Source: Sporomusaceae bacterium
GTDB lineage: Bacteria; Bacillota_C; Negativicutes; Sporomusales_B; UBA7701
Assembly: GCA_022839045.1 (NCBI GenBank)
Contig: JALHDI010000002.1
Coordinates: forward strand, 12,042 to 76,041
Direction: 5' to 3'
Length of the DNA: 64,000 bases
Below are positions 1 to 8,131 of the stretch, one piece after another (positions within the stretch are counted from its first letter, which is position 1; each line of letters opens with the position of its first letter). Below the pieces are notes generated by a model. That model saw only the letters and a list, made by a program, of their open reading frames with translations. It searched no databases and was not told the DNA's origin. The position numbers were made by a program, and so were the translations under genes.

Positions 1-2
1 TG

Positions 3-170
3 GGGGCGATGGCCGGGGCCAATCTATTCTGGGCGGAGCGGGGGACAAACCCGCGCGACACCAGCGAGACGACGGTGCGGGGCTGGACGGTGGAGCAGGC
101 GCGGGCGCTGCTGGTAGAGGCCGGCTGGGAGGCGCTGGAGGGACCGTCGGCGATGTTCGGCGGAAGGTAG
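3..170 (+). CDS. Radical SAM biotin-synthase-like protein, C-terminal fragment
   Basis: The window opens inside this gene; only the last 55 residues and the TAG stop are present. The visible tail contains GANLFWAE, then TNPRDT, and a closing segment with EQARALLVEAGWE. This resembles the C-terminal end of biotin-synthase-like radical SAM proteins, where the barrel closes after a Gly/Ala-rich strand. The catalytic cysteines lie upstream of the window, so the reaction cannot be judged. It is followed after 46 bases by another radical SAM gene on the same strand, suggesting one transcription unit. Confidence 0.6.
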   Translation, partial: GAMAGANLFWAERGTNPRDTSETTVRGWTVEQARALLVEAGWEALEGPSAMFGGR

Positions 171-216
171 CGGCCGGGCGGCCGGTACGGATAAAGACGT
201 TGAAGGAGGAGCGGCA

Positions 217-1170
217 ATGCGCAGTTTTCAGGAGTTTGTCGATGAAACAAGGAAACCGCTGGTCAGGGACCGCTTGGACATCTTGCAGGTCAACATAGGC
301 TATGTGTGCAACCTGCGGTGCAATCACTGCCATTTTGAGGCGGGGCCGCACCGGCGGGAGGCGATGAGCCGGGAGGTCGTGGACGACTGCCTGCGGTTCG
401 CCAAGGGCGCCGGGACGATCGACGTTGATATCACCGGCGGTGCGCCGGAGGCGAACCGCCATCTGACCTATTTCATCGGCGAACTGCGCCGCCTGCAGAA
501 CGTTAAGCGGATCATCGTGCGTTCCAATCTGGCGATTCTGGAGGAGGCGGAGAAGAAAGACCTGCCGGATTTTTTCGCCGCCCACGGGGTGGAGATTGTT
601 TCGTCGATGCCGTGCTATCTCGAGGCTAATGTAACCGCCCAGCGGGGCACGGGCGTGTACGGGAAGAACATCAGGGTTCTGAAACGGCTCAACGCGTTGG
701 GCTACGGTACCGGGCGGCTGAAGCTGCATCTGGTGTACAACCCCGGCGGGGCTTTCCTGCCGGGACCGCAGGCCGAGCTTGAGGCGGCGTATAAGGAGAA
801 TCTCGGCAACGATTTCGGCATTGAGTTCGACAGCCTGTTCACGATAACGAATGTGCCGATCGGGCGCTTCCGGGCCGACCTGGAGGGCCAGGGGCAACTG
901 GCGGGTTATCTGGAAATGCTCGCCGGCAGCTCGAACGCGCGCAACCTGACGCAGGTGATGTGCCGTAGCCAGATAAGCGTCGACTGGCAGGGAAGGCTGT
1001 ACGACTGCGATTTCAACCAGGCGCTCGGCATCACGGCGACGGCGGGCACGATCGGCAGCGTCGCCGCCGAGGAACTTGTGGGGCTGCCCATCCGGACCGG
1101 GGACCACTGCTTCGCCTGCACGGCCGGCGGCGGCAGCAGCTGCCAGGGGAGCCTGGACAAATGCGGCTGA
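217..1170 (+). CDS. ArsS-like radical SAM/Cys-rich domain protein
   Basis: A 317-residue radical SAM protein. The CxxxCxxC motif that binds the SAM-cleaving 4Fe-4S cluster is C31, C35, C38. Hallmarks of the ArsS family (radical SAM with a Cys-rich C-terminal domain) are visible: SMPCYLEANV followed by QRGTG, MCRSQISVDWQG, YDCDFNQ, and a tail with HCFACTAGGGSSC. Many family members carry selenocysteine; every such position here is cysteine. ArsS proper acts in arsenosugar synthesis, but no arsenic methyltransferase is nearby. The stop overlaps the start of the ABC solute-binding protein by 10 bases, so its product or substrate may be tied to that transporter. SD is AAGGAGGAG before ATG 217. 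Confidence 0.8.
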   Translation: MRSFQEFVDETRKPLVRDRLDILQVNIGYVCNLRCNHCHFEAGPHRREAMSREVVDDCLRFAKGAGTIDVDITGGAPEANRHLTYFIGELRRLQNVKRIIVRSNLAILEEAEKKDLPDFFAAHGVEIVSSMPCYLEANVTAQRGTGVYGKNIRVLKRLNALGYGTGRLKLHLVYNPGGAFLPGPQAELEAAYKENLGNDFGIEFDSLFTITNVPIGRFRADLEGQGQLAGYLEMLAGSSNARNLTQVMCRSQISVDWQGRLYDCDFNQALGITATAGTIGSVAAEELVGLPIRTGDHCFACTAGGGSSCQGSLDKCG

Positions 1171-2144
1171 CCGCCAGTCGCGTGCTGGCGGCGATTGTAG
1201 CCCTGCTGGTGGCCGCACTGGCGGCGGGCGGGTGTGCGGGTAAGGCCGCAACCCAGCCGCAGGGGGCCGCGCCCGCCGGCCGGGAGATCCGCGTCGGCGT
1301 CGTGCCGCTGCCGCATTACGCCCATATGTGGGTGGCGAAGAAAAAAGGGTTTCTCGATGAGGAGCTGAATAAGGCGGGCTACAAGCTGAAGTGGCAGCCC
1401 TTCGCCCTGGGGCCGATGGTCAGCGAGGCGTTCGCGGCCGGGCATCTGGATTTCGGGGTCATGGGCGATTTCCCGGCGTTCATCGGCCGGGCCGCCGGCA
1501 CCGACTACCGGATCGCGGCGGTCGCCTCGTCAGGTCCCAAGACGCTGGCGATGGTGGTGAAAAAGGATTCACCTGTCGCGAGCGTAACCGGACTTAAAGG
1601 CAAGAAGGTGGCGACGACCAAGGCGGCTTACGGGCAGAAACTGCTGCACCTGCTGCTGGAAAAGAACGGGATGACCACGGACGATATCAGGTTCATCCAT
1701 ATGTCGATGGACGATTTGGCGACCGCGCTGGTGCGCGGCGACGTGGACGCGGGGGTTGTCTGGGATCCGCTGCTCACCCGCCTGGAGGAAGCCGGTGAGA
1801 TCAGGGTGCTGGCTGACGGGACGGGTATTTACGAGGCGTACGCCGTGCTTATGGCGAGCGAGGAGATGACCGAAAAGCACCCGGCGGCGGTCGACGCGGT
1901 GCTGAGGGCGTTCCGGCGGGGCAGCGAGTACCTCGGGCAGCACCCCGAGGAATGCAAGAAGCTGCTGCTGGAGGATATTAGGATGCCGGAGACGCTGCTG
2001 ACGAAGATTGTCGGCAAGTTCAACTACGATGACAGGATCACCGACCGCTTCGTGGCCGATATGAAGGATACCGGGACGTTCATGAACAAGATCGGCCTGC
2101 TGAAAAACCCGGTGGATGTCGAGACTTTCGTCCGCCGGAAATGA
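1161..2144 (+). CDS. ABC transporter solute-binding lipoprotein, NitT/TauT (SsuA) type
   Basis: A 327-residue exported binding protein. The N-terminus has two Arg-type charges, a hydrophobic core and a lipobox-like LAAGGC with the cysteine near residue 25, so it is probably a lipoprotein. The mature part follows the SsuA/NMT1 pattern: IRVGVVPLPHYAHMWVAKKKGF, LDFGVMGDFPAF, and a DAGVVWDP segment. Relatives bind nitrate, taurine, alkanesulfonates or pyrimidine precursors; the ligand here is unknown. ATG 1161 sits inside the end of the radical SAM gene, implying translational coupling. It heads a binding protein-permease-ATPase set. Confidence 0.85.
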   Translation: MRLTASRVLAAIVALLVAALAAGGCAGKAATQPQGAAPAGREIRVGVVPLPHYAHMWVAKKKGFLDEELNKAGYKLKWQPFALGPMVSEAFAAGHLDFGVMGDFPAFIGRAAGTDYRIAAVASSGPKTLAMVVKKDSPVASVTGLKGKKVATTKAAYGQKLLHLLLEKNGMTTDDIRFIHMSMDDLATALVRGDVDAGVVWDPLLTRLEEAGEIRVLADGTGIYEAYAVLMASEEMTEKHPAAVDAVLRAFRRGSEYLGQHPEECKKLLLEDIRMPETLLTKIVGKFNYDDRITDRFVADMKDTGTFMNKIGLLKNPVDVETFVRRK

Positions 2145-2163
2145 CGCTGGGGAGATAACGACG

Positions 2164-2973
2164 ATGGAGTTTGCGCTCAAGATCGCGGCAACGTATAGGG
2201 AGAGTCTGGCGGCCGGGCGACTGGGCTGGAAGAAGGCTGTATTGCCGGCGATGCTGCTGGCCGTATGGCAGACGGTCACCGCCGCCGGGCTGGTCAAGCC
2301 GATTTTGTTGCCCCAGCCGGGGCAGGTGCTCGATGCTTTGCTGGCGATGGCGGGCAGCGGCGAGTTGGCCGCCCATCTGGGGGCAAGCATCGTGCGGGTG
2401 CTGGAGGGATTCGCGCTGGCTGCCGTGCTGGGAGTGGGCCTGGGCCTGGCGCTGGGAATCTTTCCGCTGTTGTTTTCGCTTGCGGACGGCATTATCCAGC
2501 TTATCCGGCCCATCCCGCCGATCGCTTGGCTGCCGCTGGCCATCCTCTGGTTCGGGATCGAGGAGGGCTCGAAGGTTTTCATCATCACGCTGGGCGCCTT
2601 TTTCCCGATCTTCGTCAACGTGCTGGACGGCGTCCGCCAGACGGATAACAAGTTTCTGGAGTTGGCCAGGGTGCTGGAGGTGCCGAAGGGCAAGTTTATC
2701 GCCAAGGTGGTGATTCCCGGGGCGCTGCCCTTCATCGTTGCCGGGCTGCGCATCGGGCTGGGCTATGCCTGGATGTGCGTGGTGGCCGCGGAGCTGTCGG
2801 CCGGGATGAAGGGCGTAGGGTACATGCTTACCGACGCGCGGGCGCTGGCGCAGACCGACCGGGTACTGGTGGGGATGCTGGCGATCGGCGTGGTGGGCAA
2901 GGCGATGGACGGCGTGCTGCGTGCGCTGGAAAAGAGGATTGTCAGATGGAGAACCTCCTTTACCGGAGAATAA
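2164..2973 (+). CDS. ABC transporter permease, NitT/TauT (SsuC) type
   Basis: An integral membrane permease of 269 residues with about six hydrophobic helices and the BPD_transp_1 fold. The coupling segment near ELARVLEVPKGKFIAKVVIPGALPFI matches the EAA loop that contacts the ATPase. I start at ATG 2164, behind GGGGAG, rather than at the in-frame upstream ATG 2116, which overlaps the preceding gene. It is followed by the ATPase with a 28-base overlap. Together with its neighbours it forms an importer of the sulfonate/nitrate/taurine family. Confidence 0.88.
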   Translation: MEFALKIAATYRESLAAGRLGWKKAVLPAMLLAVWQTVTAAGLVKPILLPQPGQVLDALLAMAGSGELAAHLGASIVRVLEGFALAAVLGVGLGLALGIFPLLFSLADGIIQLIRPIPPIAWLPLAILWFGIEEGSKVFIITLGAFFPIFVNVLDGVRQTDNKFLELARVLEVPKGKFIAKVVIPGALPFIVAGLRIGLGYAWMCVVAAELSAGMKGVGYMLTDARALAQTDRVLVGMLAIGVVGKAMDGVLRALEKRIVRWRTSFTGE

Positions 2974-3722
2974 GCGACGATCTGCTGGTCGTCGCCGGCT
3001 TGGCGAAGACGTATAGGGGCCGTGACGGAGGGGTGCCCGCACTGGGCGGCATCGATCTCCGCGTGGGCGCTCACGAGTTCGTCAGCATCGTCGGTGCGAG
3101 CGGCTGCGGCAAGAGCACCCTGCTGAGGATAATCGCCGGCCTGGACGACGACTACCGGGGGACGGTGACGGTACGCGGGCGGCGGGTCGCCGGCGCCGGC
3201 CTGGACAGGGGAATCGTTTTCCAGGAACCGCGGCTGCTGCCGTGGCTGACGGTGGCGGAGAACGTGGTGTTCGCGCTGGGGAAGGGGAGCCGGGAGGAGA
3301 AGGCGAGGATTGTCGCCGTTCACCTGGAGAAGGTGGGACTGGCCGGGTTCGCGCAGGCTTACCCCGGGGAGCTGTCGGGAGGGATGGCGCAGCGGGCGGC
3401 GATCGCCCGGGCGCTGGTCAACCGGCCGGAAATCCTCCTGCTGGACGAGCCGTTCGGCGCGCTGGACGCGCTGACGCGCCTCAGGCTGCAGCACGAGCTG
3501 CTCGAAATCTGGCGCAGCGGCGGGACGACGATGATTATGGTGACCCACGATATCGAGGAGGCCGTGTACCTGGGAGACCGGGTGGTGGTGATGTCGGAAC
3601 GGCCGGGGACGGTGAGGAAGGAGTTCGCGGTCGGCCTGCCGAGGCCGCGGAGCCGCTCCGACGCCGCGTTCCAGCAGCTCAGGCAGGCGATCGGCCGGGA
3701 GTTCCACGAGGACCTGGCGTAG
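2946..3722 (+). CDS. ABC transporter ATP-binding protein, NitT/TauT (SsuB) type
   Basis: A 258-residue ATPase. Walker A is GASGCGKST, the Q-loop lies in IVFQEPRLLPW, the signature is LSGGMAQR, and Walker B runs into the D-loop as LLLDEPFGALD, with the switch histidine in VTHDIEEA. All catalytic residues are intact. The start ATG 2946 lies inside the permease gene; a longer reading from 2775 would overlap it by 200 bases and encodes low-complexity Arg/Gly sequence. It completes the importer begun at 1161. Confidence 0.9.
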   Translation: MENLLYRRISDDLLVVAGLAKTYRGRDGGVPALGGIDLRVGAHEFVSIVGASGCGKSTLLRIIAGLDDDYRGTVTVRGRRVAGAGLDRGIVFQEPRLLPWLTVAENVVFALGKGSREEKARIVAVHLEKVGLAGFAQAYPGELSGGMAQRAAIARALVNRPEILLLDEPFGALDALTRLRLQHELLEIWRSGGTTMIMVTHDIEEAVYLGDRVVVMSERPGTVRKEFAVGLPRPRSRSDAAFQQLRQAIGREFHEDLA

Positions 3723-3750
3723 ATGGCGCTGTAGGGAGGGAATGGTAATT

Positions 3751-4239
3751 ATGATGGCGATAAGACGGGCCGAGGCTTCGGACTTTAGCGAAATATGGCC
3801 GATCCTCCATGAAGTTTTCTCCCGGGGGGATACCTATTCTTTTGCGCCGGATACCTCCGAACAGGAAGGCTTCCGCATCTGGATGGAAGTGCCGCTCGCG
3901 ACTTATGTCGCGGTGGAAAACGGACGGATAGCGGGGACATATTTTCTGAAACCCAATCAACCCGGGCTGGGTTCGCATGTTTGCAACGCCGGGTATGCCG
4001 TCAGTTCCGCGGCCCGCGGCCGGGGAATCGGCCGGGCCATGTGCCTGCACTCCATGACTGAGGCGCGGGAGTTTGGGTTCAAGGCGATGCAGTTTAATTT
4101 CGTGGTCGCCACCAACAAGGTGGCGGTCGAGCTTTGGCAGAAATGCGGCTTCACGATCGCCGGCAGGTTGCCCAAGGCCTTTGCGGATAAGGAACAAGGG
4201 CTGGTGGATGCCTATATCATGTACCAGTGGCTGGGATGA
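3751..4239 (+). CDS. GNAT-family N-acetyltransferase
   Basis: About 162 residues, with the GNAT fold. Motif A for acetyl-CoA is visible as VSSAARGRGIGRAM, followed by AMQFNFVVATNKVAVELWQKCGF, typical of the beta4-alpha3-beta5 region in this superfamily. The acceptor substrate cannot be inferred. Three in-frame ATGs compete (3742, 3751, 3754). GGGAGGG at 3734-3740 is too close to the first, so 3751 or 3754 is more likely. It follows the ABC ATPase by about 30 bases and may share its transcript. Confidence 0.75.
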   Translation: MMAIRRAEASDFSEIWPILHEVFSRGDTYSFAPDTSEQEGFRIWMEVPLATYVAVENGRIAGTYFLKPNQPGLGSHVCNAGYAVSSAARGRGIGRAMCLHSMTEAREFGFKAMQFNFVVATNKVAVELWQKCGFTIAGRLPKAFADKEQGLVDAYIMYQWLG

Positions 4240-4279
4240 GGGCGGCGGCAATTTGCGAATCCGGGGGGGCGTGGTTGTG

Positions 4280-4858
4280 ATGAAGAAATCTTTGGGGATA
4301 CTGACGCCGGCGATGCCGTTGCCGGTGTGGGTGATCGGCAGCTACGGCGGGAACGGCTCGCCCTGCCTGATGACCGCCGCCTGGTGCGGAGTGTGCTGCT
4401 CAGAACCGCCCTGCGTGGCGGTGGCGGTGCGGAAGTCGCGGCTGACGCACGCCAATATCGCGGCGCGCGGCGCTTTCACCGTCAATATCCCCTCGGAGCG
4501 CTACGCGGCCGAGGCGGATTACTGCGGTCTCGTTTCGGGACGGGACGCGGACAAGTTCGCGGCGACGGGGCTGACGGCGGTCGGCAGTGATTTGGTGGAC
4601 GCTCCGTACGTCGAGGAGTTTCCCCTGGTGCTGGAGTGCACGGTGGCGGAGGCTGTCGAGCTCGGCAGCCACACCCTGTTCGTCGGTAGGATCGGCGATG
4701 TGAAGGCCGACGCGGCGGTGCTCGGCGAGGACGGCCTGCCGGACATGGCGAAGGTCCAGCCATTGGCGTGCAGTCCGACGGACAGGAATTATTACGCCGT
4801 CGGCTGCAGGCTGGGGGGGACGTATTCCCTGGGGCGCGGCATCGCGGGGAAGAAATAG
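4280..4858 (+). CDS. Flavin reductase family protein (FMN-binding split barrel)
   Basis: A 192-residue protein of the flavoredoxin/flavin reductase-like family that binds FMN. The N-terminal PLPVWVIGSYGGNGSPCLMTAAWCGVCCSEPP and the following VAVRKSRLTHANI and AFTVNIPS segments match the FMN-binding split barrel. Such proteins pass electrons between NAD(P)H or ferredoxin and acceptors. ATG 4280 follows a run of seven G residues at a suitable distance; in-frame GTG codons at 4271 and 4277 are less likely. A hairpin terminator follows the stop, ending the unit. Confidence 0.82.
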   Translation: MKKSLGILTPAMPLPVWVIGSYGGNGSPCLMTAAWCGVCCSEPPCVAVAVRKSRLTHANIAARGAFTVNIPSERYAAEADYCGLVSGRDADKFAATGLTAVGSDLVDAPYVEEFPLVLECTVAEAVELGSHTLFVGRIGDVKADAAVLGEDGLPDMAKVQPLACSPTDRNYYAVGCRLGGTYSLGRGIAGKK

Positions 4859-4877
4859 GCTAAGGAACATGAAAAAA

Positions 4878-4912
4878 ACGGGCTGACCCGATTAATCGGG
4901 GCGGCCTTTTTT
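4878..4912 (+). terminator. Rho-independent terminator after flavin reductase gene
   Basis: Inverted repeat CCCGATTAATCGGG with flanking GGCTG/CGGCC pairing, followed by a run of six T. It lies 20 bases after the stop at 4858 and separates this unit from the molybdenum cofactor operon. Confidence 0.75.
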
Positions 4913-5057
4913 GCTGTCCGCAGCATGCCGGCAGATGGAAGGGACTGGAGTTTTTTTTTGGGAAAGTGTGTGTCAAAATGAAAAAACGCGCGGGATTTTC
5001 CCGACGGCGCACGCGGACGCTGCCGAGGCGGCGCACCTTCGGAGGATTTTCCGGCGA

Positions 5058-5073
5058 TGGCACGGATATTGCA
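5058..5073 (+). promoter_or_regulatory. Sigma-54 (-24/-12) promoter of the molybdenum cofactor operon
   Basis: TGGCACGGATATTGCA matches the sigma-54 consensus TGGCAC-N5-TTGCW at every fixed position. Transcription would start near 5085, about 90 bases before the first gene at 5174. A TCAAAATGA string at 4973-4981 loosely resembles the second upstream element seen at the other three sigma-54 promoters in this window, but the long upstream element is absent. The activator is therefore uncertain. The rest of 4913-5173 shows nothing else I can name. Confidence 0.8.
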
Positions 5074-5173
5074 AGTGCTTATGCATGTATAAGCCGGGAG
5101 TCGGGTCGCGGGGCTGTTCCGTCGACCGGCGTGCAGAACCGAAATGACAACGAGCCTTTGAGGAGATGGTCGG

Positions 5174-6196
5174 ATGCAGATGATCAGGGTCGAGGATGCG
5201 GTCGGCAGCGTGCTTTGCCACGATATCACCAGGATTGTGCCCGGCAAGGCCAAAGGTCCGGCGTTCAAGAAAGGCCATATTGTCTCCGCGAGTGATATCC
5301 CCGAGCTGCTGAAACTGGGCAAGGAGCACCTGTATGTCTGGGAACTCAGGAAGGGGTTCGTGCACGAGAACGACGCCGGGCTGAGGATAGCCCGGGCGCT
5401 GCAGGGTCAGGGGCTTTCCCTCACCGAACCGAGCGAGGGCAAGGTGAAGCTCGTCGCCGAGACCGACGGGCTGTGCGTCATCGACGAGGATAGCCTGTTG
5501 CGCATCAATATGCTGGAGGAGATCGCGGCGGCGACGATCAACAACGGCCGGCCGGTTAAAAAAGGCACTGTCGTGGCTGGGGTGAGGGTTATCCCGCTGG
5601 TCGTCGCGGAGGAGAAGCTGACGCAGGCGGAGGAGTTAGCGCCGGCGGACGGCGTCATCGCGATAAAGCCTTTCCGTTCTTACAAGGTCGGGGTTATCAC
5701 CACCGGCAGCGAGGTTTACCACGGACGGATCGAGGATAAGTTCGGACCGGTGGTTAAGGCGAAGGTTGAGGCGTTCGGCTGCCGGGTGATCGAGCATATC
5801 ATCGTGCCGGACAATGTGGCCGAGATTTCTGGCGCGATAAAATCGCTGCTGGCGAGCGGCGCCGAGATGATTCTGACGACTGGCGGCATGTCGGTCGACC
5901 CGGACGATGTAACGCCGACCGCCATCAGGACGGCGGGTGCGTCGATCGTGACGTACGGGGCGCCCGTGCTGCCGGGAGCGATGCTGATGGTCGCTTATAT
6001 GGGCCAGGTGCCGATTCTGGGGTTGCCCGGCTGCGTGATGTATCACAAGACGACGGTTTTCGACCTGGTGCTGCCGCAGGTGCTGACCGGGCAGGCTGTC
6101 ACCCGGGCGATGATCGCCAAGCTGGGGATGGGCGGGCTGTGCCTGGAGTGCGAGGTCTGCCGCTATCCGCAATGTTCGTTCGGCACAGGCGCATAG
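5174..6196 (+). CDS. Molybdopterin-binding protein with Cys-rich C-terminus
   Basis: A 340-residue protein with a MoCF/MogA-like molybdopterin-binding domain at roughly residues 175-310 (VGVITTGSEVYHGRIEDKFG, ILTTGGMSVDPDD, PVLPGAMLMVAYMGQVPILGLPGC). It is shorter than MoeA and lacks the usual MoeA N-terminal layout. The C-terminus ends in CLECEVCRYPQCSFG, four cysteines that could bind a metal or Fe-S cluster. It is the first gene of the cofactor operon. A role in molybdate insertion or cofactor handling is inferred. No separate mogA is present, so it might cover that step. Confidence 0.8.
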   Translation: MQMIRVEDAVGSVLCHDITRIVPGKAKGPAFKKGHIVSASDIPELLKLGKEHLYVWELRKGFVHENDAGLRIARALQGQGLSLTEPSEGKVKLVAETDGLCVIDEDSLLRINMLEEIAAATINNGRPVKKGTVVAGVRVIPLVVAEEKLTQAEELAPADGVIAIKPFRSYKVGVITTGSEVYHGRIEDKFGPVVKAKVEAFGCRVIEHIIVPDNVAEISGAIKSLLASGAEMILTTGGMSVDPDDVTPTAIRTAGASIVTYGAPVLPGAMLMVAYMGQVPILGLPGCVMYHKTTVFDLVLPQVLTGQAVTRAMIAKLGMGGLCLECEVCRYPQCSFGTGA

Positions 6197-6212
6197 AGGG
6201 GACGTAGATAAG

Positions 6213-7445
6213 ATGAAAAGAAACGTGGCACTGGAAGAAGCGCAGGATTTACTGCTGAAGATGGCATGGCCGGTGAAGGAATGCCAGATACCGCTGTTCG
6301 ACGCCGTTGGCCGCGTTTTGAGCCGGGAGATTCAGGCGCCGATCAATCTGCCGCCGTTCGATAGGTCGCCTCTCGACGGTTATGCGGTGAGGGCGCAGGA
6401 TACCGCGAAGGCTTCGGAGGCCAACCCGGCCGTTCTCGAGGTGATCGAGGAGGTCGCAGCCGGCCATACGGCCAGGCGGAAGGTGACGGCGAAGACCGCC
6501 ATCAAGGTGATGACGGGGACGCCGATCCCGGCGGGGGCCAACGCGATCGTAAAATTTGAGGATGTGACGCGGGCGGGAAATATCTGCAAGCTTTTTTCCC
6601 CGCTCAAGGCAGGAAGCAATATCGTTCCTGCCGGCGAGGACGTCAAGAAGGGCGAGGTGATCGCCGCGCCTGGGACGCAGGTATCGCCGGCCCTGGTGGG
6701 GCTGATTGCCGCCCTCGGCTTTGCCGAGGTGACGGTTTACAACAAGGTTAAGGTAGCGGTAATAAGCACGGGCGACGAGCTTATCGATTCTTCCCAGCCG
6801 CTGCAGCCGGGGAAGATCTACAACAGCAATCTGCCCAGCCTGGTGGCGGCCTGCCTGAAGCTGGGGGCGCAGATCACCGCTTTGGGCAACGTGCCCGACG
6901 AGTTGGACTCGATCGCCGACATCATTTCCCTGGGACTGGCGGACGCCGATATCGTCCTCACGACCGGCGGGGTTTCGGTCGGCGACTACGATGTTGTGCC
7001 AGACGCACTCGCCCAGCTGGGGGTGAACGTGATTTACCGGGGGGTCAACATAAAGCCCGGCTCTCCCGTGGTCGCCGCTGAGTACAACAATAAGTTCATT
7101 ATCTGTCTGTCGGGGAACCCGGCCGCGGCGCTGATAACGTTCGAACTGATCGCCGTGCCGCTGCTCAAGAAAAAGATGGGGCTGACCAGCCACCTGCCGA
7201 CAAGGCTGGGAGCCGTCCTTGAGGAGGATTTCGCCAAGCCGAGTCCGCAACGCCGTTTCCTCCGCGGACGTTTTCACGTTTCCGAGGGGACGAACAGCGT
7301 GGCACTGACCGGCGAACAGACCAACGGTGTCTTGAAGTCGCTGGTCAACTGCAACGCCTATATCGATGTGCCGGCCGGCAGCGGCCGGATGCATGCCGGA
7401 CAGGATGTTTCGGTGCTGATCGTCGGCGACGTTTTCGGGCGGTAG
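6213..7445 (+). CDS. moeA: Molybdopterin molybdenumtransferase MoeA
   Basis: A 410-residue MoeA, near the usual length. It inserts molybdate into adenylylated molybdopterin in the cytoplasm. Visible family signatures are LPPFDRSPLDGYAVRAQDT near residue 50, VMTGTPIPAGANAIVKFED near residue 105, the molybdopterin-binding region VAVISTGDELI and VLTTGGVSVGDYD, and KPGSPVVAA, with CLSGNPAAALITF further on. It sits 16 bases after the preceding gene and 24 before mobA, so it belongs to the operon. Confidence 0.95.
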   Translation: MKRNVALEEAQDLLLKMAWPVKECQIPLFDAVGRVLSREIQAPINLPPFDRSPLDGYAVRAQDTAKASEANPAVLEVIEEVAAGHTARRKVTAKTAIKVMTGTPIPAGANAIVKFEDVTRAGNICKLFSPLKAGSNIVPAGEDVKKGEVIAAPGTQVSPALVGLIAALGFAEVTVYNKVKVAVISTGDELIDSSQPLQPGKIYNSNLPSLVAACLKLGAQITALGNVPDELDSIADIISLGLADADIVLTTGGVSVGDYDVVPDALAQLGVNVIYRGVNIKPGSPVVAAEYNNKFIICLSGNPAAALITFELIAVPLLKKKMGLTSHLPTRLGAVLEEDFAKPSPQRRFLRGRFHVSEGTNSVALTGEQTNGVLKSLVNCNAYIDVPAGSGRMHAGQDVSVLIVGDVFGR

Positions 7446-7469
7446 GCACTGGCGGGGGAGGTAATCGCG

Positions 7470-8111
7470 ATGGCGGTCAGCGGCATAATTATGGCCGGCG
7501 GGCGGAGTTCGCGGATGGGCAAGGATAAGACGCTGCTGGTGGTCGAGAACGTAACGCTCATCGAGCGGACGGTGAACGAGCTCCGCGGCGTGACGGATGA
7601 AATCATCATCGCCAGCAATGCGACGGCCAAGTACGGCCTGCGGGGCGTACGGGAGGTGCCCGATGTTTTTCCCGACATGGGGCCGCTCGGCGGCCTGTAT
7701 GCCGGCCTGCTGGCGGCGCAGTACGACGACGTGTTCGCGGTTGCCGCCGATATGCCGTATTTCACGGCAAGGCTGGCGGCCTATCTGCTAAGCCGCAAGG
7801 GCGGCCACGACGCGGTTGTGCCGCAGACGTGCGGGGGATGGGAGCCGCTGTGCGCGGTGTATACCCGCGCCTGCGCCGGGCCGATCGAGCAGTGCCTGCG
7901 GTTCGGGATAAGGAAGGTGTATCGTTTTTATCCGGCGGTGAAGGTGCTCGCGGTGACCGGGGAGGAACTCGACGCCGCAGGACTGCCCGCCAATATGTTT
8001 TTCAACCTCAACGCTCCGGAGGATTTGGCCATGCTGCGGCGGGGAACGGGTCATGAGGATGGCCCGGAAGTTTCCGGCGGGGCGCCGGCGCAAAGCTCGC
8101 TGCAGACTTAA
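7470..8111 (+). CDS. mobA: Molybdenum cofactor guanylyltransferase MobA
   Basis: A 213-residue nucleotidyltransferase. The N-terminal GTP-binding signature is IIMAGGRSSRMGKDKTLL, and FPDMGPLGGLYAGL and AADMPYF match the MobA family. The enzyme attaches GMP to the molybdenum cofactor to give the bis-MGD form used by DMSO-reductase-type enzymes. Those enzymes are encoded at 23289, 28368 and 30942 in this window, which fits. An SD of GGGGGAGG precedes ATG 7470. Confidence 0.92.
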   Translation: MAVSGIIMAGGRSSRMGKDKTLLVVENVTLIERTVNELRGVTDEIIIASNATAKYGLRGVREVPDVFPDMGPLGGLYAGLLAAQYDDVFAVAADMPYFTARLAAYLLSRKGGHDAVVPQTCGGWEPLCAVYTRACAGPIEQCLRFGIRKVYRFYPAVKVLAVTGEELDAAGLPANMFFNLNAPEDLAMLRRGTGHEDGPEVSGGAPAQSSLQT

Positions 8112-8131
8112 CTTAACCAGGAGGTACAGTT

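Noticed and set aside
4871..4981. A fourth copy of the 31-base enhancer element upstream of the cofactor promoter
   Set aside because: The expected place holds the terminator of the previous gene; only a short TCAAAATGA string resembles the second element.
4913..5173. A Moco riboswitch before the cofactor operon
   Set aside because: I could not fold the conserved Moco aptamer from this stretch; the sigma-54 promoter accounts for the best signal. A covariance-model search would decide.
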